The position numbers and the translations under genes were made by a program. A stretch of 64,000 bases of DNA from Rhodococcus sp. B7740 (GTDB lineage: Bacteria > Actinomycetota > Actinomycetes > Mycobacteriales > Mycobacteriaceae): positions 4,340,001 to 4,404,000 of the forward strand of contig NZ_CP010797.1 of assembly GCF_000954115.1 (NCBI RefSeq), in the 5' to 3' direction. Shown one piece after another: positions 56,324 through 64,000 of this stretch; within the stretch, counting starts at the first letter, position 1, and each line of letters starts with the position of its first letter. The notes beneath the pieces were generated by a model. That model was not told the DNA's origin. It ran no database searches and saw nothing but the letters and a program-made list of their open reading frames with translations.

Positions 56324-57504
56324 GCGCCGTCGTCACCGCGGATCTGCTCGACCGCGTCCGCGATCGTTTGGCTGCATCGGCCGACGCTCCGGTTCCCGCC
56401 ACCGTCGCCGCAGCCATTCGAGCGGAAGCAGGCGGGGTCATCGGCGACACCGATATGCTTGCGGCCCTGAGGGTTCTGCAAACCGAGCTGACCGGCGCGG
56501 GGCCGTTGGAGCCGCTGCTGTCCGAACCGGGAGTGACCGACGTTCTGGTCACCGCACCGGATCAGGTGTGGATCGATCGTGGGCGCGGACTCGAGCGCAC
56601 CGGAGTTCGTTTCGTCGACGAGGCTGCCGTTCGCCGGCTCGCGCAACGGCTCGCCCTCTCGGCCGGCCGTCGTCTCGACGACGCGCAGCCCTGGGTCGAC
56701 GGTCGACTGCCCGGCGTCGGGCAGGGAGCGTTCGGCGTCCGCCTGCACGCTGTGCTGGCACCGGTGGCGAGCGGAGGAACGTGCGTGTCGCTCCGGGTGC
56801 TGCGACCCGCGACGCAGGGACTCTCCGCTCTCCGTGCATCGGGAGCCGTGACCGAGGACGGGTACGAGTTACTGCGTCGAATCGTGTTCGGTCGCTTGGC
56901 TTTCTTGGTCGTCGGCGGTACCGGGGCAGGGAAGACGACCCTTCTTGCTGCGCTGCTGGGCGAAGTGAATCCGTCCGAACGGATCGTCTGTGTCGAGGAC
57001 GCGGCCGAGCTGGCACCGGCCCATCCGCACGTTGTTCGTCTCGTGGCCCGCGCACCCAACGTCGAAGGCGTCGGCGAGGTGTCGGTGCGGCAGCTGGTGC
57101 GTCAGGCCTTGCGAATGCGACCCGATCGTCTCGTGGTCGGTGAGGTGCGCGGGGCCGAGGTGATCGACCTGATGACGGCGCTCAACACAGGTCACGACGG
57201 CGGAGCCGGAACCATCCACGCGAACTCCCCGGCGGAGGTGCCCGCCCGGCTCGAAGCCCTTGCCGCACTGGGCGGAATGGGTCGAGACGCGCTGCACAGC
57301 CAACTCGCCGCGGCGGTCCAGGTGGTGTTGCACGTCCACCGCAGCGCCGACGGTACCCGACGACTGCGTGAGATCGGAGTGGTCGACGTCGATCCCACCG
57401 GGCGTGTGCACATCGCTCCGGCCTGGTCGGCGGCTGCCGACGCGACGCCGGGTCGAGGTCGACTCCTCGAACTGCTCGATCGCCGCTGCGGTGACAACCG
57501 ATGA
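56320..57504 (+). CDS. tadA: Tad/Flp pilus assembly ATPase (CpaF/TadA)
   Basis: This 394-residue secretion ATPase of the type II/IV family has Walker A GGTGAGKTTLL (about residues 200-210), the Asp box EDAAELAP, Walker B-like RLVVGEVRG and the His box GHDGGAGTIHANSP. An N-terminal helical domain precedes it. The ATPase powers assembly of Flp pili. ATG overlaps the ssd stop (ATGA) and its stop overlaps tadB. From memory it corresponds to Rv3659c. Confidence 0.94.
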   Translation: MSAVVTADLLDRVRDRLAASADAPVPATVAAAIRAEAGGVIGDTDMLAALRVLQTELTGAGPLEPLLSEPGVTDVLVTAPDQVWIDRGRGLERTGVRFVDEAAVRRLAQRLALSAGRRLDDAQPWVDGRLPGVGQGAFGVRLHAVLAPVASGGTCVSLRVLRPATQGLSALRASGAVTEDGYELLRRIVFGRLAFLVVGGTGAGKTTLLAALLGEVNPSERIVCVEDAAELAPAHPHVVRLVARAPNVEGVGEVSVRQLVRQALRMRPDRLVVGEVRGAEVIDLMTALNTGHDGGAGTIHANSPAEVPARLEALAALGGMGRDALHSQLAAAVQVVLHVHRSADGTRRLREIGVVDVDPTGRVHIAPAWSAAADATPGRGRLLELLDRRCGDNR

Positions 57505-58280
57505 CGGCCGCGCTCGTGGTCCTCGCTGCAGCAGTCATACTGTGGCCGAGCAGCTTTCGTCGGCTGCCCCGGGAGGCACGAACGGCGTCGAGCGCGCCGC
57601 GATGGCTGATGCCGACCGGCTGCGCTCTCGTCGTGGCAGGGACGGTGTGGTGGTTCGGCGGGTTCTGGGCCGTGAGCGCGGCGGCGGTGGCGGGTGGCAC
57701 CGGATGGCGGCGTTTCCGTCGGAGACTCGAACGCGATCGGCGGGCCGAGGAATTGAACTGGCTCGCAACCGGAGTCGAGGTGGTCATCGGCGAGCTCCGC
57801 GTCGGATCCCATCCCGCCACGGCCAGCGCGGTTGCGGCCGACGAGTGCGGCGGCATCGCGTCGACGGCACTGCGCGGCGCGGCGTCGCGGGCCCGGCTGG
57901 GCGGTAGGGCTGCCGACGGTATCGCTGCGTCCGATTCGTTGCTGGACGCGGAGCTGGCCCGATTGGCCGCAGCGTGGCGGGTGGCGGATGAGTACGGACT
58001 CGCGCTCGCCGAACTGCTCGACGCCACCCGTGAGGACATGCTGGGGCGTAGACGGTTTCGCGAACGAACGGACGCAGCGCTCGCCGGAGCCCGCGCCACC
58101 GCGCTGGTCCTGGCCGGTCTACCGATCCTCGGAGTCGCGCTCGGTCAGCTGATGGGAGCCAATCCACTGCAGATCCTGCTCGGCGGCGGGCTCGGCGGAA
58201 TGCTGCTGCTCATCGGCACGGCCCTGGGCTGCGCGGGACTGCTGTGGACCGACGCGATCACCGGCAAGGTGACGACCTGA
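57501..58280 (+). CDS. tadB: Tad pilus inner-membrane protein TadB-like
   Basis: This 259-residue protein has an N-terminal span (ALVVLAAAVILWPSSF), another (GCALVVAGTVWWFGGFWAV), and the type II secretion F domain whose helical segments are RAEELNWLATGVEVVIGELR and LAELLDATREDMLGRRRF. The C-terminal spans ALVLAGLPILGVALGQL and GGMLLLIGTALGCAGLLW complete it. It forms the platform for the TadA ATPase. It overlaps tadA by 4 nt and tadC by 1 nt. Confidence 0.9.
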   Translation: MTAALVVLAAAVILWPSSFRRLPREARTASSAPRWLMPTGCALVVAGTVWWFGGFWAVSAAAVAGGTGWRRFRRRLERDRRAEELNWLATGVEVVIGELRVGSHPATASAVAADECGGIASTALRGAASRARLGGRAADGIAASDSLLDAELARLAAAWRVADEYGLALAELLDATREDMLGRRRFRERTDAALAGARATALVLAGLPILGVALGQLMGANPLQILLGGGLGGMLLLIGTALGCAGLLWTDAITGKVTT

Positions 58281-58849
58281 TGTGGGCAACGCTGCTCTGT
58301 CTGGCATCGGCACTTATCACGCTGCCCACGGTCGCGAGCGGATTGCACAGGCTGGCACCCGACGGTCGTGCGAATGCCGACGCCGACGATGCGCCGGCCC
58401 CCGACCCGCTCGCGGTGGCCACGACCTTCGATCTGCTCGCAGCGTGCCTACGTTCGGGCCTTCCCGTGGCGACTGCCGCTGCGGCAGCGGCACATTCCGC
58501 TCCGATCTCGTTCGGTGTCGCGTTGCGCAAGGCCGCCGATCTGCTCGAACTCGGAGCCGACGCCACCACAGCGTGGGACGCCGTCGCGCAGGATCCGGAG
58601 ACCGAGGCTCTGGCGAGGATGGCACGGCGATCTGCCCGAGCCGGGTCGTCCATGGCGTCGGCGATGACGGAACTCGCTGCGACCCAACGAACCCGGGCCG
58701 AAGACGCATCGGCTGCTGCCGCCGAGCGCGCCGGTGTGCTGATCAGCGGGCCACTGGGGCTGTGCTTTCTGCCTGCCTTCATCTGCCTCGGCATCATCCC
58801 CGTGGTGATCGGACTGGCGGGCAACGTACTGGGCGGCGGTCTGCTGTGA
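58280..58849 (+). CDS. tadC: Tad pilus inner-membrane protein TadC-like
   Basis: This 189-residue protein is a short F-domain partner of TadB. Its core helical segment (VATTFDLLAACLRSGLPVATA, then ALARMARRSARAGSSMASAM) matches the pilus platform fold, and it ends in two membrane segments (GLCFLPAFICLGIIPVVIG). The ATG at 58280 uses the last base of the tadB stop. An N-terminal hydrophobic segment may be a membrane anchor. Confidence 0.88.
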   Translation: MWATLLCLASALITLPTVASGLHRLAPDGRANADADDAPAPDPLAVATTFDLLAACLRSGLPVATAAAAAAHSAPISFGVALRKAADLLELGADATTAWDAVAQDPETEALARMARRSARAGSSMASAMTELAATQRTRAEDASAAAAERAGVLISGPLGLCFLPAFICLGIIPVVIGLAGNVLGGGLL

Positions 58850-58912
58850 CCGCCGCGCACTCGAGTGTCCGATGCGGAGATGCTGCATCGGAGAACAGGG
58901 AGGGGAATCGAG

Positions 58913-59116
58913 ATGATCGAGAATGCACTGCAGGAGTTGAAGACTCGAATCATGCTGTTCGGCGTGGAGGACGACGGCATGTCGACCGCGGAGTACGCCA
59001 TCGGCACGATCGCAGCCGCGGCGTTCGGGGCGGTGTTGTACACGGTGGTGACCGGCAACAGCATCGTGACGGCGTTGACGGGGATCATCGATCGAGCGTT
59101 GAACACTGCCGTCTGA
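58913..59116 (+). CDS. Flp-type pilin-like protein (DUF4244)
   Basis: This 67-residue protein is the likely pilin subunit. It has a leader of about 25 residues that ends GVEDDG, followed by MSTAEYAIGTIAAAAFGAVL, with the Glu at position +5 of the mature form as in Flp pilins and prepilin-peptidase substrates. The rest is one hydrophobic helix and a short tail. An AGGGAGGGG site precedes the ATG. It follows tadC by 63 nt. No prepilin peptidase gene is in this window. Confidence 0.88.
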   Translation: MIENALQELKTRIMLFGVEDDGMSTAEYAIGTIAAAAFGAVLYTVVTGNSIVTALTGIIDRALNTAV

Positions 59117-59139
59117 TTTTCGGCGATGACGACGGGGCC

Positions 59140-59451
59140 GTGACGGTGGAGGCGGCGTTCGCGATCGCGTCCATCGTCGCGGTGATCGTGGTGTGTATCG
59201 GGGCGATCGTGTCGGTGACGATGCACATCGGGTGCGTCGATGCCGCCAGAGAAGCTGCTCGGTTGGCGGCCAGAGGTGATGGTGCGCAGGCTGTCTCGGT
59301 GGGGCAACGGGTCGGGCCCGACGGCGCTCGGGTGACGGTGACCGAGGACGGTGAGTTCTTCGTCGCGCGGGTGGAGGTGGAGAGTCCGCTGCCGGGGTTG
59401 ACATTGTCGGCTGAGGCGGTTGCTGCTGCGGAACCGGTTGCAGCGGAATGA
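59140..59451 (+). CDS. TadE-like pilus assembly protein
   Basis: This roughly 104-residue protein begins VTVEAAFAIASIVAVIVVCI, the TadE-type N-terminal pseudopilin helix with the family Glu, and has a soluble remainder VDAAREAARLAARGD. No ATG fits. GTG at 59140 is the first standard start, but the nine upstream codons (L-I-F-G-D-D-D-G-A) read like part of the protein, and CTG at 59113 overlaps the stop of the pilin gene, so a non-standard coupled start is possible. From memory it corresponds to Rv3655c. Confidence 0.82.
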   Translation: MTVEAAFAIASIVAVIVVCIGAIVSVTMHIGCVDAAREAARLAARGDGAQAVSVGQRVGPDGARVTVTEDGEFFVARVEVESPLPGLTLSAEAVAAAEPVAAE

Positions 59452-59813
59452 GGCCCGCTTTCCGGAGGGCGCTACAAGACGACGAGGGCGGGGCGACGGT
59501 GTTGGCGGCGCTGGCGATGTCGGCGTTGATCGCCGTCGTTGTGATGGTGATCCATGTCGGCTCGGCGGTGGGTGCTCGCCATCAGGCCCAGTCGGCGGCC
59601 GATCTCGCGGCGCTGGCGGGTGCGGGGGCTCTCGATCGTGGGGTGGCCGATGCGTGCGAGACGGCGCGGGAGTTGGCGGTGCGCATGGGTACCCAGTTGC
59701 GGGAGTGCACGATCGACGAGTGGGACGTGATCGTCACGGTGGGCCAACCGGTGTTCCTCGGTCGCTTCGGAATGTCCGACGCCATCGCCTCGGCGCGGGC
59801 GGGTCCGGGGTGA
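59448..59813 (+). CDS. TadE/TadG-like pilus accessory protein
   Basis: This 121-residue protein starts with RRALQDDEGGATVLAALAMS, a TadE/TadG-type hydrophobic helix with the GGATVLAA entry, and contains RHQAQSAADLAALAGAGAL, the conserved Ala-rich segment of the helicase-neighbourhood TadE-like family. It ends in a small soluble domain with one cysteine pair. It overlaps the TadE-like gene by 4 nt. From memory it corresponds to Rv3654c. A helicase gene that often follows in mycobacteria is missing; mobile DNA starts instead. Confidence 0.87.
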   Translation: MRPAFRRALQDDEGGATVLAALAMSALIAVVVMVIHVGSAVGARHQAQSAADLAALAGAGALDRGVADACETARELAVRMGTQLRECTIDEWDVIVTVGQPVFLGRFGMSDAIASARAGPG

Positions 59814-59872
59814 GGGCGGGCTCGTTTGTCACTTGCCGCTAAATCGTCCCGATCGTCCGAGCCGAACGGAAC

Positions 59873-60594
59873 TTGACGATGCCTATATTCCAGCGGGTGC
59901 AAGCCGAACTTGGCAACCGTGAGAACCGCAAAGAGCCGACGAAGCGGTCTCAGTCGCTGCTACTCCAGGTCATCAAGTGCGGAGTGCGTGGAAGACCCAT
60001 GTCCCGACTTAAAAGAGGCACCGGCGCGCTGTGCGTTACCGGTGCGTCGGCTCGATACTAGTCGACGTGCGGGAACCGGACGATGCGGGAGGACTTCACT
60101 GACAAAGTCGTGGAGTCGGTCTTGCTGACGATGCTCGGTGCGTCCGAGCGGAAAGAACGAGTCTGGGACTCGGGATCGGATCACTCGGCAGAGCTGGCCG
60201 AGCTGGACTCGACCCTGACCGACCTCGTCGAGCAGCTCGGTACCGGGCCATTCAAGGCCGGCACTCCGCAGAGGATCAAGCTGGACCAGCGCATAGCCGA
60301 GCTTGCTGCTCGGCAGGAGGAGTTGTCGAAGGCCGAGACGAAGGCGGCAGGCTGGACGTGGCAAGCGACCGGTGAGCTGTTCTCTCAGTGGTGGGAGCGT
60401 CAGACCACAGAGCAGCGCAACATCTGGCTTCGGACATGGGTGTCGAGCTGACGTGGACCTTCGAGGATGACGCGAAGGAGCCGAACGTGAAGCTGAACCT
60501 CGGGGATCTCGAGACGCTGACCGAGCAGCTGAACCCGCAGGGAGCAGTTTTGGGATGGCAGAGTGCAATCAGCGGTATTTCCCGCATGGATTAA
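59873..60594 (+). pseudogene. Decayed large serine recombinase, C-terminal half only
   Basis: Three reading frames each hold part of the recombinase C-terminus. Frame 1 gives LGNRENRKEPTKRSQSLLLQ and IKCGVRGRPM (59897-60061), a degenerate recombinase zinc-ribbon that lost a Cys. The next frame gives REDFTDKVVESVLLTMLG and EELSKAETKAAGWTWQATG to ERQTTEQRNIWLR (60083-60451). A third gives MGVELTWTFEDDAKEP (60436 onward). At least two frameshifts and stop codons interrupt it, and the N-terminal catalytic domain is missing. It is the relic of an integrated phage or integrative element next to the tad genes. Confidence 0.78.
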
Positions 60595-61364
60595 CTCGGC
60601 TGAGGCTTTGCCTGCGAGGGGTCGGGAGTCGGCGACACCGTTGAAGGTGGCGGAGAATTAGGATCTGGCGCAACCGTCTCCGCAGGAGATGTCTTTGGCG
60701 GCTGTGGCATGGCCTTCGTTGGAGGAGCGACTGATTCGGTACTCATCTCGGCTATGAACGCATCAACAGCCGTGGCGATTGCGCCCACCATGGCTGTACC
60801 AACCCCTGCGGCTTGGTCCGTCCCGACTGCGCGCTTGGTCTTATCGACTGCCAAGTGAGCACGCATTGCCTTGCCGTACGAGGCGGTCATACCGTGCAGC
60901 CGAATCCGTGTCGCGGACACCAACCGTTGTTGACGGTTTGCGTTTAGCTTTGACTCGGCGTCTTTTACGTCTTCCAAGGTCCTTCTCGAACTAGCGCGTT
61001 GGTATGCCACGACGAGCAATTTCGCTTCCTCAAGCACTTCAACGGCAGCTACAAGGGCTGCCATTCGCTCGCTTCGCTCGTGCTTGTCGCGTTCCGCTTC
61101 GATCTGCCGCTCGACATTCTTCCGAGTCCGCGATTGAACGTAGAAGACACCGATCAAGGCGAGAATCGCCGCGCCGAGTGTGAGCCCACCGGCAATCAGA
61201 GTTGCATCCGCTGCGGCCACTAGGCCGGGGCTGGGCGGGGTCAAACGTTCGAGGAGTTCCGTCGGAATGACCACCTGCGGCTCGACGACGACGGTCGGCA
61301 CCGGGACGACAATTTCCGGAGGCTCCTGCGACAGCCACTGCTGAATCACTTGTCCAACTTCCAC
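60591..61364 (-). CDS. Membrane-anchored coiled-coil protein of unknown function
   Basis: This 257-residue protein has no family I recognise. Residues 1-50 are Pro/Val/Glu-rich and hydrophilic. A single span follows (ADATLIAGGLTLGAAILALI, about residues 52-73), then a basic and acidic helical segment with heptad character (RKNVERQIEAERDKHERSER, onward to about 190), and a Pro/Ser/Thr-rich C-terminal tail of about 50 residues. The start is GTG at 61364. It overlaps the preceding gene by 19 nt, so the pair is coupled. It lies in the mobile region, and its bases look less GC-rich than the neighbours. Confidence 0.68.
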   Translation of the reverse strand: MEVGQVIQQWLSQEPPEIVVPVPTVVVEPQVVIPTELLERLTPPSPGLVAAADATLIAGGLTLGAAILALIGVFYVQSRTRKNVERQIEAERDKHERSERMAALVAAVEVLEEAKLLVVAYQRASSRRTLEDVKDAESKLNANRQQRLVSATRIRLHGMTASYGKAMRAHLAVDKTKRAVGTDQAAGVGTAMVGAIATAVDAFIAEMSTESVAPPTKAMPQPPKTSPAETVAPDPNSPPPSTVSPTPDPSQAKPQPS

Positions 61365-61720
61365 TCAGATTCGATTCGTTTGATCTCGTCTGCGAGTGTC
61401 GATGCAACAGCTTGCAAGCGGGCCTGGTGTGCCGCGTCTGTCATTGTCGGGACGTGTGGTGCCTCAGCGCTGGCTACACCAGATGGGGTGAGGTACGGAC
61501 GGAGCTGTTGATACCAACCTTGGCTCGGCAACTGATAGTGAGCTAGGCGGTATTCGGCCAAGCCGTCCCGCCATGAAGTCAGCAGTCCGTAGCGGTGCTC
61601 TAGCCTGATTCGTTTCTTGTCGACGGACCACTTCGCCCAAGGGGCGGCAAGTGCCGAGATTGCACCTGTCGCCAAGCCCGCGACTCCACCGATTGCTGCT
61701 GTCCACAGCTCAACGTCCAC
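61346..61720 (-). CDS. Small membrane-anchored protein of unknown function
   Basis: This protein of about 124 residues has one N-terminal span (WTAAIGGVAGLATGAISALA, residues 5-25), then a basic segment WSVDKKRIRLEHRYG and a helical C-terminal half ending KRIESEWKLDK. No known domain. The GTG at 61720 follows an AT-rich TATATT box, so it may be leaderless; the frame continues upstream to 61789. It overlaps the coiled-coil gene by 19 nt and is transcribed before it. Together they look like a small membrane complex with cytoplasmic helices. Confidence 0.65.
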   Translation of the reverse strand: MDVELWTAAIGGVAGLATGAISALAAPWAKWSVDKKRIRLEHRYGLLTSWRDGLAEYRLAHYQLPSQGWYQQLRPYLTPSGVASAEAPHVPTMTDAAHQARLQAVASTLADEIKRIESEWKLDK

Positions 61721-61832
61721 CGGAGCAATATACGGGTGAAGTCGGACATTTCCGTTCACGCACGACCGACTGAACCGGTCCGGGATCAACGTCCTTGAAC
61801 TGGCTGCTCAAACGCTCAGGCGGCCATCATCG

Positions 61833-62090
61833 CTAGAGCCCCCACACGCCACCGTCGAACTCGAACATGTCGTTCGTGATGGGCACCGCTGTAGGCGTTA
61901 CGCGGTCGCCGTCGACCTCAAGCACCGCAAACCCGGGTTGTTTGCCAGCCCGGAACTTCGCTGACGCTCCACGCCCGAGGTATCCCACTTCCATCCCTGT
62001 GTACTGCGAGATTGTGTCGTGACCGTACACGACACTGTAGATACCAATTCCCATCCGACCGGTGTAGCCGAGGGCAACGTTTGACGGCGC
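61833..62090 (-). pseudogene. C-terminal fragment of a hypothetical gene cut by the IS21 element
   Basis: The frame ending at 61833 encodes VALGYTGRMGIGIYSVVYGH and continues to the C-terminus EFDGGVWGL, a glycine-rich beta-type sequence. Codons upstream of the first ATG (62052-62054) still read like protein (NVALGYTGR) until an in-frame stop at the IS21 end, 62091-62093. The N-terminal part of the gene was therefore removed or displaced by the insertion. The family is not recognised. A short product from the ATG at 62054 (73 residues) could still be made. Confidence 0.6.
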
Positions 62091-62130
62091 TCATCGAAAT
62101 TCCCCACTAGCGCTCATCGAAATTCCCCAC
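62087..62130. repeat. IS21 terminal repeats
   Basis: GCGCTCATCGAAATTCCCCAC occurs twice (62087-62107 and 62110-62130), separated by TA. Repeated transposase-binding sites at the ends are characteristic of IS21 elements. Confidence 0.92.
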
Positions 62131-62218
62131 CCGTGTGGCACCGCCAACGAGGGCGGGTCTCCAACGAAGCTGATGGTCTCTGACCACGCACCAGCTATCC
62201 GAAGGAGACCCGCTCCTC

Positions 62219-63610
62219 ATGCTTACACAGGAGGAAGATGTGGAAATCAACGCCTTGCACAAACGAGGCTGGAAGATCGCGGACATCGCGCGTCACACCG
62301 GCCGCGACCGCAAGACCATCAGGTCGTACCTGAACGGCACCACCACTCCCGGGGTGCGTAAACGCAGCGCACCGGACCCATTCGAGGTGTTCCTCGCCTA
62401 CGTCACTGCACGTCTGATCGACGACCCACACCTGTGGGTCCGCACGCTCTGCGACGAACTCGAGGACCTCGGCTATCTGATGTCGTATCAAACGCTGCAC
62501 CGCAAGATCCGCGAACTCAAACTCCGGCCGATCTGCCAAGCGTGCCTGACGGCCACCGAAAGACCCAACGCGGTCATCGAACACCCGCCAGGGGAAGAGA
62601 CACAATGGGATTGGGTCGATCTACCCAACCCACCCGCCTCGTGGGGCTGGGGATCGATGGCCCACCTGTTCGTCGGAACTCTGGCGTGTTCGGGCAAATG
62701 GCGCGGCGTCCTCGCACCGAACATGACCCAACCACATGTCGTCGACGGACTCGACCGGATCTGCCGAGGCCTCGGCGGGATCAGCCGAGTCTGGCGGTTC
62801 GACCGAATGGCCACAGTCTGCCACCCCGAGTCCGGCCGGGTCACCGCCAGCTTCACCGGCGTCGCGAAACATTACGGTGTCTCCGTTGCGATCTGCCCAC
62901 CGAGGCGCGGCAACCGCAAAGGTGCAGTGGAGAAGTCCAATCACACTGCAGCGCAGCGGTGGTGGCGAAATCTCTCCGACGATCTGAGCGTCGAGCAAGC
63001 CCAAGCGAGCCTCGATCGGTTCTGCAGTCTGCGCGGCGATACTCGCTTGCGGCCGACGAAGGACGGCAAAACTTCGGTAGCGACGATCGCCACCGCCGAA
63101 GGACTGCATCCGATGCCGCCGTCCGCGTATCCCGCGATCCTGTCCACTCATCGAGTCGTATCCCGGCAGGCGTTGGTGTCCTACCGCGGCAACCGCTACT
63201 CAGTGCCGCCCGAGCTCGCGTCCGCGCAGGTCACCGTCACCCACGTTCTCGGGACCGACGTCATCGACATCGTCACCACCTCGGGTATCGCCATCGCCCG
63301 GCACCGGCTGGCGGCCGATGGGACCGGGGCGATGGTCCGCGATCACGGCCACATCTACGCCCTCGAGCAAGCAGCGATGGCCGGCGCGAACACCGGACGT
63401 CCGCACCGCCGCAAGGAACGTATTCCGCCCGGACCGGACGCACTCGCCGCTGCAGAGAAGCTCCGAACAACAACCAGTGCAACATATCCCGACGCAGCGG
63501 ACAGATCGGAAAACGACAGTCACGCAACCGAATCCGATACCGCAGGAGCGATTATCTACGACCTGTCGATCTATGAACGCGCCGCACACGGAAGGAACAC
63601 CCTGTCATGA
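62219..63610 (+). CDS. istA: IS21-family transposase IstA
   Basis: This 463-residue DDE transposase has an N-terminal helix-turn-helix (RGWKIADIARHTGRDRKTIR) and an rve-type catalytic core with D131 (TQWDWVDL), D195 (WRFDRMAT) and E238 (GAVEKSN), all intact. The C-terminal part includes the typical SYRGNRYSVPPELA segment. Its stop overlaps the istB start by 4 nt (ATGA), the usual IS21 layout. It catalyses strand transfer with IstB as helper. Confidence 0.95.
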   Translation: MLTQEEDVEINALHKRGWKIADIARHTGRDRKTIRSYLNGTTTPGVRKRSAPDPFEVFLAYVTARLIDDPHLWVRTLCDELEDLGYLMSYQTLHRKIRELKLRPICQACLTATERPNAVIEHPPGEETQWDWVDLPNPPASWGWGSMAHLFVGTLACSGKWRGVLAPNMTQPHVVDGLDRICRGLGGISRVWRFDRMATVCHPESGRVTASFTGVAKHYGVSVAICPPRRGNRKGAVEKSNHTAAQRWWRNLSDDLSVEQAQASLDRFCSLRGDTRLRPTKDGKTSVATIATAEGLHPMPPSAYPAILSTHRVVSRQALVSYRGNRYSVPPELASAQVTVTHVLGTDVIDIVTTSGIAIARHRLAADGTGAMVRDHGHIYALEQAAMAGANTGRPHRRKERIPPGPDALAAAEKLRTTTSATYPDAADRSENDSHATESDTAGAIIYDLSIYERAAHGRNTLS

Positions 63611-64000
63611 CCGACCAGAAAGCTGCCACGAACGCCGACCGGTTACCGGCCCCGAACACCGCCGCTGCAGCCAGCCTTTACCAACGCCTGCGGGGGCATC
63701 TCGCTGTCCTGAAACTTCACGACGCCGCCGAAGCGCTGCCGTCGGTCCTCGATCAAGCAGCCGCCGAAGAACTGTCGATGACCGCGGCGTTGGACCGGTT
63801 GCTCTCGATCGAGGTCGAGGCCACCGAAGCCCGCCGACTGAACGGCAGACTCCGATTCGCGTGCCTGCCGACACCGGCATCGCTCGAGGACTTCGACTAC
63901 GACGCAGCCGCTGGTGTCGACAGGAAGTTGATCGAGGAGTTGGCGACCTGCCGATACTTGGAGACAGCGACGAATGTGCTGCTCATCGGCCCGCCCGGGG
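63607..64000 (+). CDS. istB: IS21-family helper ATPase IstB (3' end outside window)
   Basis: The first 131 codons of the AAA+ ATPase that activates IstA are present. The N-terminal helical part (LYQRLRGHLAVLKLHDAAEA) and FDYDAAAGVDRKLIEELATC precede a Walker A that begins at the last bases of the window (LLIGPPG). The start ATG lies inside the istA stop. The Walker B and sensor motifs are beyond the window. Confidence 0.93.
   Translation, partial: MTDQKAATNADRLPAPNTAAAASLYQRLRGHLAVLKLHDAAEALPSVLDQAAAEELSMTAALDRLLSIEVEATEARRLNGRLRFACLPTPASLEDFDYDAAAGVDRKLIEELATCRYLETATNVLLIGPPG

Larger units (their letters stand above)
62082..64000 (+). mobile_element. IS21-family insertion sequence (right end outside window)
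   Basis: The element starts near 62082 with TGACGGC, and two 21-bp repeats of its multiple terminal repeat lie at 62087 and 62110. istA is complete and istB begins but runs past the window end. The element is inserted into or next to the fragmentary hypothetical gene at 61833-62090. Confidence 0.85.

Noticed and set aside
55201..57504. A single 767-codon plus-strand frame covering ssd and tadA
   Set aside because: Its first half is an arginine-rich off-frame reading of ssd. Only the last 394 codons, from 56320, are the real tadA.

Overview
The window is high-GC actinobacterial chromosomal DNA. Gene content (WhiB4, PonA2, MarP, tandem ArsA/Get3-like ATPases, F420-dependent oxidoreductase, 13E12-type HNH protein, ChoD-like GMC oxidase) and gene order point to Mycobacteriales, most likely Rhodococcus or a close relative. 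GTG and TTG starts and 4-nt overlapping genes are frequent.

Region 1 (1-7.0 kb): end of aspartokinase and asd (aspartate-family amino acids), an orphan sugar-ABC ATPase, a Tat-exported multicopper oxidase, a small hypothetical gene and a 13E12/HNH protein. Region 2 (7.0-20.1 kb): a polysaccharide deacetylase, a truncated CGNR zinc-finger remnant, an operon of TetR regulator, flavin monooxygenase, ChoD-like oxidase and ADC-like protein, then an oxidative-stress group (Fur-type regulator with a Fur-box-like promoter, catalase, Dps), a HAD phosphatase overlapping a GH15 glycosidase, an SDR and an F420-linked oxidoreductase. Region 3 (20.1-24.8 kb): a three-gene ABC exporter, an SRPBCC protein, tRNA-Pro(CGG), a metallophosphoesterase and YqeY.

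Region 4 (24.8-59.8 kb) follows, from memory, the order of M. tuberculosis Rv3682 down to Rv3654c: ponA2, whiB4, two ArsA-like ATPases, DUF4177, RidA-like, MBL-fold, crp, small membrane protein, nth, thioredoxin-like, Nudix, marP, ephE, holin-like, acs, dppABCD, Fic-like protein, HAD phosphatase, 6C small RNA, ssd and a Tad/Flp pilus cluster. The homologue of the second protease (Rv3668c) is absent; its place holds an MFS transporter, an intact IS110-family element and a GT39-type glycosyltransferase flanked by two related hairpins. A consensus CRP site lies upstream of acs, and the crp gene is about 13 kb away.

Region 5 (59.8-64.0 kb) is a decayed mobile region directly after the tad genes: a frameshifted serine-recombinase remnant, a two-gene membrane module of unknown function, a truncated hypothetical gene and an IS21-family element (istA complete, istB running off the end).

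The clearest new calls are the 6C RNA, the CRP site at acs, the palindrome families and the unknown membrane pair. No CRISPR array, rRNA or complete prophage was seen.
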